The position numbers and the translations under genes are program-made. 64,000 bases of DNA from NCBI GenBank assembly GCA_017643495.1, contig JAEPNK010000002.1:620001-684000 (forward strand), given 5' to 3'. Origin of the DNA: Rhizobiaceae bacterium. Its GTDB lineage: Bacteria > Pseudomonadota > Alphaproteobacteria > Rhizobiales > Rhizobiaceae. Shown one piece after another: positions 1 through 9,036 of this stretch (position 1 is its first letter; every line of letters begins with the position of its first letter). The notes under the pieces are model-generated. The model saw only the letters and a list, made by a program, of their open reading frames with translations. It did not search any database and was not told where the DNA came from.

Positions 1-327
1 AAAAGTGGAAAGGCACATCGGTATTCTTTTTGACTTGGCCGCCTGTGCAGTCAGTATCTCTCCATTCCCCCTGTAAAGACCCAAAAAACCCACTGGACCC
101 AACATGAACGGCAAAGGCTTTTCACTACCCAAATACGTCGTTCGCAATTCAGGTAGTTCTGCAACCCTCAACACCCGCTGGACAAGTTCCCATTTTGCGA
201 AGTCATCTGTATTGCGATTGGCGGTGGTTTCTGAAAATGCCGCACCGTCAATGTAATCAAAGAAAATCTTCGGCAGGCGCCTTTTGGCTGCACTTCGCAA
301 GTCAGATATGTTTACCAATTCAGCCAT
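1..327 (-). CDS. FMN-dependent 2-hydroxyacid dehydrogenase, N-terminal part (runs off window)
   Basis: The reverse strand opens at an ATG (325-327) and stays open to the window edge for 109 codons. The reading contains DLRSAAKRRLPKIFFDYIDG near the N-terminus and then LPFMLGPVGFLGL, which are hallmarks of the FMN-dependent L-lactate/mandelate/glycolate dehydrogenase family. These enzymes oxidise 2-hydroxy acids to 2-keto acids. The catalytic His/Arg region is outside the window, so the subfamily cannot be read. The start lies one base after the TAG of the kinase gene, so it is probably the next cistron of the same operon and translationally coupled. Family assignment is firm; substrate is unknown. 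Confidence 0.85.
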   Translation of the reverse strand, partial: MAELVNISDLRSAAKRRLPKIFFDYIDGAAFSETTANRNTDDFAKWELVQRVLRVAELPELRTTYLGSEKPLPFMLGPVGFLGLYRGNGEILTAQAAKSKRIPMCLSTF

Positions 328-328
328 G

Positions 329-1639
329 CTACCTGTTCGGCACCGGATCTATGAAATCAAAAAAACCGGTAAAGACATTTTCACCTGATTCCGGTTTGGA
401 GCCAGCCAGCCCTGCTACCAGGAATCCAATCGCTGATGACGACTCGTTATGCCGGTCAGCACCCGCCCTCAAATTCATGACCAGCGTTGGGCACATGGCG
501 AACGCACATCGGATTGTTTCTTCCCAATCGTGAGGCAGCAAATCCTGTTCAGAGAGATGAGAAAGAAAAGGCTTCCAGAACGTGTCCATTTTCGCTTCCA
601 GCAACTCGCGACGTACATCACTCAAATGCCAGTCGGAACTGATCGACAATTCACCATTGGAAAAGGCCACATCAACATCAAATTGTGAGCGTGTAACTTC
701 CGGATCATACAGCCAGAACGGATGGGCGAAAACATTGTGAAACGTCGCCTTGACCTCCGCCATGAGGGAAGGAATGTGATTTCCGGCAAACGCCGGGTCA
801 AAGTAGGACAATGATGCATCACACCCCTTGTCAACGAACCAGACATTCGCGTTGTGTGCATCGCCATGCGCTGTAATGCCCCCTGCACCCGTGAGATTCT
901 GCGGGTTTAACCGGACCACGGCATTTGAGAATATTTGTCTAAATGTGTGCAGCATTTTTTGGCCATTCAGAATTAGGGCGGCCTGGGAGAATTCTTCCCA
1001 CGAGAGAGAGCAACCGGGAAAATCAAACTGTTTTCCAACATAAAAATCCTGGTATCGCCCACCTGGGCTTTGACCAGTCTTCAGGTCAATCATGCGCTCA
1101 TAAAACAGATGGTGAAAAGGCTCCTTTTTTACCTGAGATGCTGACACCTCATGAAGTGTGGATTTTGCGACCGATAAAATCTTGTCGTTCAGTTCCCGCT
1201 CCGCCATGCCTGCTTTTGATATTGCAGATGCATCCGGAGTGACATCCAGTTCCCTCAACATGTCAGAAAAACGCTTGTCCTCCCGACGGCGGTACACGAG
1301 AATTTGTTCGCCCGGAAGCGAGGATTTCCAAACAGGCAAATCAACCGGGAGGTCAGCTTTTGCAAGCAAATCCGCCCGGTAATACTCCCCTTGCATGTCT
1401 TCCTCTCCATCTTCCTGATGGAATTTGAAGAAGTAGGAATCATTGCCAGCGTCAAAAAATCCGTTCAGGGAATTCAGGGAATACTGATCGTAATTGATCT
1501 CAACATTGCTGGCGTCCAACTGGAAAGTATCATCAATAAAACGCTTCAACTCCAAAACCGCTTGTTGCGGATCAGATTTGGCCAGCAATCTTATCTGAGC
1601 AGTTCGCGACGCCACCGGGGTTTCAGTTTTAGTATTCAA
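329..1639 (-). CDS. APH-fold small-molecule kinase, 436 aa
   Basis: A kinase of the aminoglycoside phosphotransferase/choline kinase superfamily. The catalytic loop HGDAHNAN lies at residues 258-265 and a metal-binding DPA at about 281-283, so the active site looks intact. The start is a TTG at 1639 that overlaps the TGA of the alcohol dehydrogenase (TTGA) and has AAAGGTG 7-8 bases upstream; a TTG at 1660 is possible but lacks this spacing. The gene is in an operon with two dehydrogenases and a HisD paralogue, so the substrate is more likely a catabolic alcohol or amino alcohol than an antibiotic. No closer family is recognised; resistance function is not suggested by context. Confidence 0.8.
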   Translation of the reverse strand: MNTKTETPVASRTAQIRLLAKSDPQQAVLELKRFIDDTFQLDASNVEINYDQYSLNSLNGFFDAGNDSYFFKFHQEDGEEDMQGEYYRADLLAKADLPVDLPVWKSSLPGEQILVYRRREDKRFSDMLRELDVTPDASAISKAGMAERELNDKILSVAKSTLHEVSASQVKKEPFHHLFYERMIDLKTGQSPGGRYQDFYVGKQFDFPGCSLSWEEFSQAALILNGQKMLHTFRQIFSNAVVRLNPQNLTGAGGITAHGDAHNANVWFVDKGCDASLSYFDPAFAGNHIPSLMAEVKATFHNVFAHPFWLYDPEVTRSQFDVDVAFSNGELSISSDWHLSDVRRELLEAKMDTFWKPFLSHLSEQDLLPHDWEETIRCAFAMCPTLVMNLRAGADRHNESSSAIGFLVAGLAGSKPESGENVFTGFFDFIDPVPNR

Positions 1640-2670
1640 TTGGGCAACACCTTTTGGCAACTTGTTAACTTTCCAATTTCGATCAGGGTTTTGATACCAA
1701 CTGCATCCCCCTTGCAGATTCTGTCGTATTCAGAAGGCGTGTTCTCGAGTGAGATACGATGCTCGATAAGCGGGCGAAAACGATCAGGGCATGTTTGCAA
1801 CAGTTCGATTGCTTTGGGTAATTCGTCAGCAAAAGCATGGCACCCAACCACGGACACTTCTCTTTCAACCAGCTGAACGGGATCAACGTCAATGCTGCCT
1901 GAACCGATACCAACCAGTCCAAGCGTAACCCCACGAACCCGTTTCAGCAGGCTGCCAATCACGGCAACATTACCCGTGGTATCTATGATGTGACCAGGTC
2001 GCTCACCGCCCCTTCCCTCGATGTAATCGTTCAGGGGCAGATCAATCGCCCCTGTTGCCTGACAAACCAGGCTGATACGAGAATGGTCAAGATCATTCAC
2101 AAGAAGCTTGCGATCAGACAAGATGGAGGAAGCCAAGGCAATCAGCGCACCTATTGGTCCGCAGCCGATAATATAGAGTGTTTCTGCCTTTCCATTATCG
2201 ACCCGGTTGAGAGCATGAAGCGCAACTGCGAGCGGCTCAGCCAGCGCTGCCACATCAAGTGGCATCCGGGGTTCGCACTTCAGTGCCAGATGTGCAGGGA
2301 CCGTTACATATTCTGCAAACCCACCATCTATTGCCTCCCCGACAAACCCCAGATCTTCGCAGAGATGATGATGCTTATCCATGCAAGCAGCACACCTACC
2401 GCAATAGTACCGGCTGTCGACGGCAACCGTGTCGCCCTTGGTTAGACCGCTAACGGAGGAACCAACTTCATCCACCCATCCTGAAATCTCATGACCGGCG
2501 GTCGATGGCTTTCGGGAAATCCATTGCCCGGTTTTATAGTTGTGTATGTCTGAACCGCAGATACCCGCGAATGCCACCTTGATCCGGACTTCGTCCGCTT
2601 CCGGCTCTTTTGCCATGTCAATAATTTCAGTTCTCAGATCCTCACGATCGTAAAGCCTGACCGCGCGCAT
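1636..2670 (-). CDS. Zinc-dependent medium-chain alcohol dehydrogenase, 344 aa
   Basis: An NAD(P)-dependent MDR-family dehydrogenase of the sorbitol/L-idonate/threonine dehydrogenase type. The catalytic zinc ligands C38, H60 and E61 are visible, the structural-zinc cysteines are C90, C93, C96 and C104, and the nucleotide-binding GCGPIGA follows in the second half. Length is typical. The ATG at 2670 comes directly after the TAA of the HisD-like gene with a strong GGAGG 4 bases upstream, so the two are co-translated. In context it probably oxidises or epimerises a secondary alcohol. The pairing with a HisD paralogue and an SDR recalls HpsP of the dihydroxypropanesulfonate pathway, but that is inference. 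Confidence 0.88.
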   Translation of the reverse strand: MRAVRLYDREDLRTEIIDMAKEPEADEVRIKVAFAGICGSDIHNYKTGQWISRKPSTAGHEISGWVDEVGSSVSGLTKGDTVAVDSRYYCGRCAACMDKHHHLCEDLGFVGEAIDGGFAEYVTVPAHLALKCEPRMPLDVAALAEPLAVALHALNRVDNGKAETLYIIGCGPIGALIALASSILSDRKLLVNDLDHSRISLVCQATGAIDLPLNDYIEGRGGERPGHIIDTTGNVAVIGSLLKRVRGVTLGLVGIGSGSIDVDPVQLVEREVSVVGCHAFADELPKAIELLQTCPDRFRPLIEHRISLENTPSEYDRICKGDAVGIKTLIEIGKLTSCQKVLPN

Positions 2671-3999
2671 TTATCCTCCCCCAAGGTATTTGTCACGCAT
2701 CTCGGAGACAGCGTTTTCATGGGAGGAGAACCCCTCATACTGGGCAAGCTTGCGAGCATGTTTGGCCATTGTCGGATAGGCGGGCTTAGTCACATATCCA
2801 ATCGAACTGCATTTGACGAAGTCATGGACAGAAAGGGGTCCGTAAGTCGCTGCGCCTCTCGATGTAGGCAACACTGCATTGGGCCCCAATGAAAAGTTGC
2901 CAATTGATACAGGAGTATGCGGCCCCATAAGGATCTCGGATGCTTCCGTAATGTGTCCCAAATGTTCGAATGGCTCGGTGGACAAAATCTCGAGATGTTC
3001 CGGAGCATAATCATTGATGAATTTGTAGCTCTCTTCCAATGATGATGTCAGAACGATGCCGCCATTCTCACCACACAACACAGCCTTTGAAAACTCGACG
3101 CGCTGCTCAGTCATCTTTGACCAATGACCCGGCAAGGCTTCAAGGGCTTGCTCTGCAACACGTTGGGAATGCGTTACCAGATAAGCGGAGCTGTCAGGGC
3201 CGTGCTCGGCTTCAACCAGAACATCCAGAGCGGCCAGTCCGCCATGGACAGTTTCATCCGCAAATATGATGGCTTCAGAGGGGCCGGCGGGCAGACCGGG
3301 ATCAATCAGGCCCGCCAATTGCTGTTTTGCAGCAACAACCCACGGGCTGCCCGGGCCGACAATCTTGAGCGCGCGTTTAACTGTTTCAGTACCAAAGGCA
3401 GCAGCCGCTACTGCTTGCGCACCACCACATTTATAAACTGTTTCGATGCCCGCAATTCGGGCGGCAACAAGTGTTGCTGCGTCCACTCCGCCATCTGGCG
3501 TCGGCGGAGTGAAAATCGCCAGATTTGGAACCTCGGCGACAATGCCCGGCACCGAAGTCATCATCGTGACGGACGGGAAAGCCCCCTTACCTCTCGGAAC
3601 ATAAAGCGCGACAGATTGAATGGGGGTATACCGGTCACCTGCAAATGCCCCTGGCTTAATCTCTTTCAGCCACATGGGTTCAGGTTTTTGCTCTTCATGG
3701 AATATTTTTATATTCTCGATGCCATAGCGAATTGCTTCAATAACTTCTTCATCCACGCTATCGAAAGCGGCATCGAACTCGGCTTCGCTTGCTTTCAGTG
3801 TCTCCTTGGACAATGGCGTTGCACCGTCAAACTCCTGACCAAACCTTACCAGCGCGGCATCGCCTTCCATGCGCACCGCTTCAATTATCGGTTTTACCTT
3901 CTCTGTGAAGAAAGACAGGTCAGACTCTGACCGTTTGAGAAGCCCGGCATATTGTTCGCTGTTGAGATTTTCCAATTTGTGGAAGGACACCTCTGACAT
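2671..3999 (-). CDS. Histidinol-dehydrogenase paralogue (HpsN-like?), 442 aa
   Basis: A full-length member of the HisD family, which oxidises a primary alcohol to the carboxylate in two NAD-dependent steps. Using Escherichia coli HisD numbering for comparison, the catalytic Glu-His pair is kept (E334, H335 in APEHLE) and so are zinc-ligand histidines H266 and H427. However the ligand Gln259 is a Glu (E263) and Asp360 is an Asn (N368 in IGNF). The gene sits in a transporter and dehydrogenase operon with no other his biosynthesis gene beside it except a distant HisC paralogue, so it is most likely catabolic, like HpsN (sulfopropanediol 3-dehydrogenase). ATG with AAAGGT upstream. The family is certain; the substrate is inferred. 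Confidence 0.88.
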   Translation of the reverse strand: MSEVSFHKLENLNSEQYAGLLKRSESDLSFFTEKVKPIIEAVRMEGDAALVRFGQEFDGATPLSKETLKASEAEFDAAFDSVDEEVIEAIRYGIENIKIFHEEQKPEPMWLKEIKPGAFAGDRYTPIQSVALYVPRGKGAFPSVTMMTSVPGIVAEVPNLAIFTPPTPDGGVDAATLVAARIAGIETVYKCGGAQAVAAAAFGTETVKRALKIVGPGSPWVVAAKQQLAGLIDPGLPAGPSEAIIFADETVHGGLAALDVLVEAEHGPDSSAYLVTHSQRVAEQALEALPGHWSKMTEQRVEFSKAVLCGENGGIVLTSSLEESYKFINDYAPEHLEILSTEPFEHLGHITEASEILMGPHTPVSIGNFSLGPNAVLPTSRGAATYGPLSVHDFVKCSSIGYVTKPAYPTMAKHARKLAQYEGFSSHENAVSEMRDKYLGGG

Positions 4000-4028
4000 C
4001 TAGTCGACCTTTCTTGCGTAACTCACGC

Positions 4029-4829
4029 CTATTTCGATTTCAGGAAGATTTCCAGACCAACCAGCTTGTCGAGTGCAATGATTGCGATCGTGGCGACCGC
4101 AATGAACACCACAGACACAGCTGCAAGATCTGGTGTAATGATTGAGCGGATTGAATTGTAGATCTGGACCGGAAGAGTGACGATCCGCGCATCCACAAGA
4201 AGGAGACTGACCAGAAATTCATTCAAAGACAGTATGAACATCAACAGCGAGCCGGTAATCACACCGGGTGTAACGGCTGGCAGGGTGACGTTGAAAAATG
4301 TTTGTACCGGGCCTGCCCCGCAGCTAAGAGCTGCCAATTCAAGATCCGGGTCAAGCGAAGCGGCACTTGATGACACAGCCCAGATCATGAAGGGCAAGTT
4401 GATGACTGCAGTGGCAATGCCGATCGGCCACAAATTACCCAAAACTCCTGCTTGTCCAAAGAACAGCATTAGACCGATACCGGATCCGATCAACGGGATG
4501 GTAAAAGGAAGCAACAAATAGGTCTGGATGGCAGAGCCAGCCCTGACCCGGTATTTGGCAAGGGCTATACCGGCAAGTGTACCTGTCGGTAATGAGACAA
4601 GCACACAAATACAGGCAACAATCAATGACCGGCCAAAGGCTTCTCTCAGGTCCTGTTCACCCAATATCTCTCCGTACCACTTCAATGAAAAGCCATCAGG
4701 TGGAAAATCGATTATGTTTCCGGAGGTAAAGGAAGCACCGAGTACAACTAAAGTGGGTGCCGAAAGCGTCAATATGGAAAGAGTGACAATAGTCCAGAAA
4801 ATAACGCTTTGTGTGCGGGAAGTGTTCAT
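4029..4829 (-). CDS. ABC importer permease, PotC type, 266 aa
   Basis: Inner-membrane permease of the spermidine/putrescine-type (binding-protein-dependent) importer family. It has about six hydrophobic segments and an EAA-like loop around DLELAALSCGAGPVQTF, which contacts the ATPase. The ATG overlaps the stop of the PotB-type permease (ATGA), so the two are translationally coupled. It ends about 30 bases before the HisD-like gene starts, which ties transport to the downstream catabolic enzymes. Length is normal for PotC. The solute is not predictable from the permease. Confidence 0.9.
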   Translation of the reverse strand: MNTSRTQSVIFWTIVTLSILTLSAPTLVVLGASFTSGNIIDFPPDGFSLKWYGEILGEQDLREAFGRSLIVACICVLVSLPTGTLAGIALAKYRVRAGSAIQTYLLLPFTIPLIGSGIGLMLFFGQAGVLGNLWPIGIATAVINLPFMIWAVSSSAASLDPDLELAALSCGAGPVQTFFNVTLPAVTPGVITGSLLMFILSLNEFLVSLLLVDARIVTLPVQIYNSIRSIITPDLAAVSVVFIAVATIAIIALDKLVGLEIFLKSK

Positions 4830-5770
4830 TTCTTCTCACTCCCCAGTGCGAGAGTTCCGGCACCGAAAACCATAAAAATCAGGCCAACCATCATCGATCC
4901 GATCCCAATCAAGATGATTGTCAGTGCAGAACCAAAGCCTTGGTCGGAAGTTCGGAAAAACTGGTCATAAATCGCGTTGGCGATAAAATCCTGCGAACCA
5001 CCACCCAAAATCGCCGGCATGGCAAAATCCGTGAGCGACAAGGTCAGGACAACAAGTCCGGCACCAATTATGCCAGGTTTGGCCATCGGTATGATTACGT
5101 ACCAGAGGGTCTTGATCCAATTGGCACCGAGCGAACCCGATGCAGCTTCCACTTCCTCTGGTATTGCCGTCATTGCAGGCGCAAGCATCAATACGCCAAA
5201 CGGCAGCATGTACTGGATCAGGCCAAAGAGTACCGCAGGATAGTTAAACAAGAGTCGTATTGGCTCAACACCAACAAGACCAAGCGCATCATTCACGATC
5301 CCCTGACTTCCGAGAATGATCAACCATCCATAGGCACGCACCACCTGCCCGATAAAGAAAGGCAAAAACAGTGCAATCAGCAGGAATTTTCGCAGGAATG
5401 AACTGGAAGTTCGTACCATCACATAGGCATATGGAAACGCCAGAAGAAGCGTGAAGAACGTTACAATGAAAGCACCGAGAAGGCTGCGCCAGATCACGGT
5501 AAGTGTAAAACTCTCGGAAAAAGCGCGTTTATAGTTTTCAATCGTCCAATGATCGGAAAACAAAAAAGTGCTGCGATCCAAAACGCGCAGCGATGAATCA
5601 CCAATGTAAAGCAAGCCAACAACCAATGCGCCAACCAGCAAAATGGCAGGTGCCAGCATCAGATAGGGCGTATATTTGCCTCCGCCCTTTGGCCAGATGG
5701 AAGCAAACGCAGCTTCTAGCACATCCATGATGCGCCAGGATATTGGGTATGAGGTGCGATACTTCCGCAT
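4826..5770 (-). CDS. ABC importer permease, PotB type, 314 aa
   Basis: The second inner-membrane permease of the same importer. It begins with a cytoplasmic stretch of about 35 residues, then has hydrophobic segments starting at YLMLAPAILLVGALVVGLLY and an EAA loop near EEVEAASGSLGANW. It overlaps the PotC-type gene by four bases at its 3' end. A GC-rich hairpin separates it from the upstream binding-protein gene, a layout that usually lets the binding protein be made in excess. Assignment to the PotB family is secure; specificity is unknown. Confidence 0.9.
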   Translation of the reverse strand: MRKYRTSYPISWRIMDVLEAAFASIWPKGGGKYTPYLMLAPAILLVGALVVGLLYIGDSSLRVLDRSTFLFSDHWTIENYKRAFSESFTLTVIWRSLLGAFIVTFFTLLLAFPYAYVMVRTSSSFLRKFLLIALFLPFFIGQVVRAYGWLIILGSQGIVNDALGLVGVEPIRLLFNYPAVLFGLIQYMLPFGVLMLAPAMTAIPEEVEAASGSLGANWIKTLWYVIIPMAKPGIIGAGLVVLTLSLTDFAMPAILGGGSQDFIANAIYDQFFRTSDQGFGSALTIILIGIGSMMVGLIFMVFGAGTLALGSEKK

Positions 5771-5797
5771 AACTTAATCCAACGAATACAGGTTTTT

Positions 5798-5823
5798 ATC
5801 GGGCGGCGTTAAAACCGCCCGAT
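5798..5823 (-). terminator. Intercistronic stem-loop after binding-protein gene
   Basis: A 9-bp perfect stem (ATCGGGCGG / CCGCCCGAT) with an 8-base loop lies between the binding protein and the first permease. It could act as a partial terminator or as mRNA 3' protection. Only a short T-poor tail follows on the minus strand, so it is probably not a full stop. Confidence 0.65.
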
Positions 5824-5839
5824 TTCATTGTTTTCAAGC

Positions 5840-6946
5840 TTAGCCTTGCATGATCTGCTTGAACTTGGAGAACCATTCGCTCTCATTCTCGACCTGCACC
5901 TGACCGGAAATTCGGATCAAACGATCAAAATCTTCCGGCTTTGTCGGGTAAGAAGGATCGGGAACCGGAACACCTGGAGGGGGCGTCAAACCCTCAACAA
6001 CTCCTGGCAATCCCAGGCCGTCAAGCCAGACTTGCTGCGCCTCTTTTGTGAGCGCTGAGTTGATGTATTCCTTCGCCCAATAAAGATCACTTTCAGAGTG
6101 TCCCTTGGGAATCCATAGCCCGTCAGTATCAAACTTGGCGCCTTCTTCCGGAACAGTCCATGCCAGGTCAACGCCGTTCTTCTTGGCACCAAGAGCGTTG
6201 GTTGAAATCGTGCAAGCAGCATCGATTTCGCCTTTTTGGAACCAGGTCACAAAATCAGGATCCTCGCCAAGCAAAGGATTTTGCGCCTTCATCTTTTCGA
6301 CAAATTCCCAGCAAGCAGCCATGTTGCCAGGGATATCTTCAAGCTTGCCGCCACCAGCAACCTGTGCCGGGAAATGAAAACCAATGCCGTCATTGTAGAA
6401 AGCAACGCGGCCTTGGAACTTGTCAGCAAGAAGGTCGTGATACGACTTGGGCGCTCCGTCAGGGAAAGCTGAAGGCCGGTAGGCCAGGACATACACATAT
6501 CCGTAAGTGTTCACGATAGGATATCCGTCGACACCGACCGGCTTGGCCAGATCGGTTGTCCCGGCGATATTGGAAAGATCTGACAAGTCCTCGCAAACTC
6601 CGCGCAAAGCCGATTTGGTCGCGTTGGTTGTCGTATCCCAGTTGATGTGAATTGGCGGCGTTCTGTTTTGCGCAACCGCTGCCCAGACCTTGGGCTGGAT
6701 TTCGTTATCTTCTGTCAGATCGTGTTTGATACGAATTCCCGTTTTCTCGGTAAATGGATCGGAAACACCTTTTTTGAGTGCTTCAACCCAAGGACCGCCC
6801 CAAGCGCGAATGATCAATTCACTTGGCTTGTCCGGTTCCGCTGCACGCAAAACTGACGGCATGGCAAGTGTGGTAACACCAGCAGCACCTACCGCCGCAG
6901 ACGTTTTCAGCAGATCGCGACGATTGAACTTTTTATCAAAAGACAT
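5840..6946 (-). CDS. Periplasmic solute-binding protein, PotD type, Tat-exported, 368 aa
   Basis: Substrate-binding component of the importer. The N-terminus carries a twin-arginine signal (NRRDLLK followed by a hydrophobic alanine-rich stretch, cleavage probably after LRAAE-type residues near 32-35). The mature part matches the spermidine/putrescine-binding family (LIIRAWGGPWVEALKKG near the start of the mature protein). Tat export suggests folding before transport. It lies between the ATPase and permease genes and has a clear GGGAG ribosome site. The ligand is unknown; polyamine binding should not be assumed, because this family also binds other amines, opines and sulfonates. Confidence 0.9.
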   Translation of the reverse strand: MSFDKKFNRRDLLKTSAAVGAAGVTTLAMPSVLRAAEPDKPSELIIRAWGGPWVEALKKGVSDPFTEKTGIRIKHDLTEDNEIQPKVWAAVAQNRTPPIHINWDTTTNATKSALRGVCEDLSDLSNIAGTTDLAKPVGVDGYPIVNTYGYVYVLAYRPSAFPDGAPKSYHDLLADKFQGRVAFYNDGIGFHFPAQVAGGGKLEDIPGNMAACWEFVEKMKAQNPLLGEDPDFVTWFQKGEIDAACTISTNALGAKKNGVDLAWTVPEEGAKFDTDGLWIPKGHSESDLYWAKEYINSALTKEAQQVWLDGLGLPGVVEGLTPPPGVPVPDPSYPTKPEDFDRLIRISGQVQVENESEWFSKFKQIMQG

Positions 6947-6988
6947 GTCATACTCCCTCTTTTACAGGTCCGAATTATTCGGCCCTTA

Positions 6989-8092
6989 CTACTGCGCGAC
7001 GAAAATATGAAGGTCGCGGCTTTTCCATCCGATATGGACGGATTCTCCCAGCTCATGCGTTGCAAAGTCGTTTTGATCGTGATGGAAAATTCGTATGGGA
7101 ACTTCTCCCAGCTCGGGAACTTTCACTTCGTAAAGAATACGCTCACCCTCAAAAATCACGTCTGCAACTGTCCCTCCAAATTGAGCATCAAGACCATTCA
7201 GTTCAGATTTAGTTGCGGAAATTCTGATCTGTTCAGCCCGAACGGCACCCCGTGCTTTTTGCCCTTCTTGTGGCTCGACGGGACCATTCCTCAGAACTCC
7301 GACAAGAGAACTGTCTCCAAATATTGCTGTTGCGTCCGCCTTGGAAACCTTGGTCAACTTTCCTTCGAAAGCATTCGTCACACCGATGAAATTTGCGACA
7401 AACGGGTTCTGCGGTATCCGATACATGACCGAAGGTGAAGCATCCTGCTGTATCTCCCCCTCGTCCATGACGATAATCTGGTCCGATACCACAAGCGCTT
7501 CGCGCTGATCATGCGTCACGTTAATGGTGGTGACACCCAATTCTTTTTGAATGCGCCTGAACTCAAGCTGCATTTCTTCGCGAAGCTTGCGGTCAAGAGC
7601 GGCAAGGGGTTCATCCAGGAGCAACAAGTCAGGCTCAAAAACCAGTGCGCGAGCGATTGCTACGCGTTGCTGTTGCCCCCCAGACAATTCGTTAATGCGC
7701 CTGTTTTCCAATCCATCAAGGCGGACAAGGCGTAAATATTGGGAAACTCGATCCGGAATCGTACGCGCATCGAACCGCCGCATTTTCAACGGGAATGCCA
7801 CGTTTTCTGCTGCTGTCATATGAGGAAACAGCGCCAGTTTTTGAAACACCATCCCAATTGAGCGCTTGTTTGGGGCAACCGCACCCACGGCTTGACCGTT
7901 GATGAATATTTCGCCCTTTGTTGGTGTCAAAAACCCGGCTATCATGCGCAGCAAGGTTGTTTTTCCTGATCCGGAAGGTCCCAGGATCGTCAGAAACCTG
8001 CCTTCTTCAAGTTCAAAGCTGGCGTCTTTCACCGCTTTGAAAGGTCCAAACTGCATTTCAACGTTTTTCGCTGAAACAGCTGATTTAGTCAT
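6989..8092 (-). CDS. ABC importer ATPase, PotA type, 367 aa
   Basis: ATP-binding subunit. Walker A GPSGSGKTT, signature LSGGQQQ, Walker B LLLLDEP and the H-loop THDQ are all present, followed by a TOBE-type C-terminal region from about residue 240. I chose the ATG at 8092 (MTKSAVSAKNV) over a GTG at 8101. It is the first gene of the importer operon: a HutC-type palindrome (8162-8177) lies 70 bases upstream, between it and the SDR. Function as the motor of this importer is secure. Confidence 0.92.
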   Translation of the reverse strand: MTKSAVSAKNVEMQFGPFKAVKDASFELEEGRFLTILGPSGSGKTTLLRMIAGFLTPTKGEIFINGQAVGAVAPNKRSIGMVFQKLALFPHMTAAENVAFPLKMRRFDARTIPDRVSQYLRLVRLDGLENRRINELSGGQQQRVAIARALVFEPDLLLLDEPLAALDRKLREEMQLEFRRIQKELGVTTINVTHDQREALVVSDQIIVMDEGEIQQDASPSVMYRIPQNPFVANFIGVTNAFEGKLTKVSKADATAIFGDSSLVGVLRNGPVEPQEGQKARGAVRAEQIRISATKSELNGLDAQFGGTVADVIFEGERILYEVKVPELGEVPIRIFHHDQNDFATHELGESVHIGWKSRDLHIFVAQ

Positions 8093-8161
8093 TTTTGTCA
8101 CTCTGTCACAGCCCTGTCGAACATTTTACTCCCATGGAGCCAGTTTCTGCATTTGGTTTTA

Positions 8162-8177
8162 TTATGTATATACATAA
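8162..8177. promoter_or_regulatory. Putative HutC/GntR operator, copy 1
   Basis: The sequence TTATGTATATACATAA is a perfect 16-bp palindrome in the gap upstream of the importer ATPase. Its core ATGTATATACAT fits the published HutC-subfamily GntR consensus NyGTMTAKACNy at every defined position. A second copy with the same 14-bp core is at 9037-9052. No GntR gene of this subfamily is inside the nearby window, so the regulator is probably encoded just beyond the left edge or elsewhere. Confidence 0.75.
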
Positions 8178-8241
8178 GACCAAGAGCAAAGTTCTTGTCA
8201 AGCCTTTCCGACTGATCTTGTTCCCAAATAGTCGGTAATTG

Positions 8242-9009
8242 TCAGATTGAGGCGAGATATCCGCCATCGACAGCCAAACATTGTCCCGTCACATACCTTG
8301 AAGCATCACTGGCAAGAAAAATAACGGCTCCCTTCAAATCGTTGGCATCCCCAAATGCTGACATTGGTATTTTGTCGAGCATCGCCTTTTGCCAATCTTC
8401 ATCTTTGTAAAACGCGTCCGTAAGTTCAGTACGAAAATATCCGGGAGCAATCCCGTTTACTCGCACCCCTCTCGCCGCCCATTCGGCGGACAACGCTCGC
8501 GTCATGCCCAGCAGCCCGGATTTCGAGGATGTGTATGGAACGGCAGTCGGAACACCGACGTATGACGTTAGTGAGCAGATGTTGACGATGGACCCTGAGC
8601 CTTTTTCAGCCATGGACCTTGCGGCGGCTTGCGCTGCAAAGAATGCACCCTTTAAATTTGTTCCGGTGATCTTGTCCCACAGTGCCTCATCAATCTCAAG
8701 GGATGAACACACTTCTTCATATCCGGCGTTGTTAATCAGGATGTCCAGGCCACCGTGTTTCTCTGCGGCACCGGAGATGTTGTTCTGAAGCCCGGCAATA
8801 TCTTCGACATCGAGTTCAAGTCGACGTACCTTTCCCCCGGTTTCTTCAATTTTCGCGCAAGTTTCGTCAAGAGAGCTGAGTTTGCGTGATGTAACAATCA
8901 CTTCTGCTCCGGCTTCTGACAGACCAATTGCCATGGCTTGCCCCAAACCCCGGCTCCCACCTGTCACGAGCGCCACCTTCCCCTCCAATTCGAACATTGT
9001 GAGATTCAT
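8242..9009 (-). CDS. Short-chain dehydrogenase/reductase (SDR), 255 aa
   Basis: A classical SDR with the cofactor motif TGGSRGLG near the N-terminus, NNAG in the middle and the catalytic YTSSK (Tyr-x3-Lys). Length is usual for 3-oxoacyl-ACP-reductase-like catabolic dehydrogenases. The ATG at 9009 has GGAGG upstream. It is divergent from the HisC-like gene, sharing a promoter region with a palindromic operator, and is followed by the importer operon, which has its own operator copy. It is likely to oxidise a hydroxyl group of the imported compound or an intermediate; an HpsO-like role is possible but not shown. Confidence 0.88.
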   Translation of the reverse strand: MNLTMFELEGKVALVTGGSRGLGQAMAIGLSEAGAEVIVTSRKLSSLDETCAKIEETGGKVRRLELDVEDIAGLQNNISGAAEKHGGLDILINNAGYEEVCSSLEIDEALWDKITGTNLKGAFFAAQAAARSMAEKGSGSIVNICSLTSYVGVPTAVPYTSSKSGLLGMTRALSAEWAARGVRVNGIAPGYFRTELTDAFYKDEDWQKAMLDKIPMSAFGDANDLKGAVIFLASDASRYVTGQCLAVDGGYLASI

Positions 9010-9036
9010 AGTGTTGCAATCCTCCTACATTAATTG

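Noticed and set aside
329-1639. Aminoglycoside resistance gene
   Set aside because: The fold matches, but the gene is in a catabolic operon and shows no specific resistance subfamily features.
3124-3930. Open frame of 268 codons on the plus strand
   Set aside because: It lies entirely opposite the HisD paralogue and reads as non-coding composition rich in Cys, Arg and Asn.
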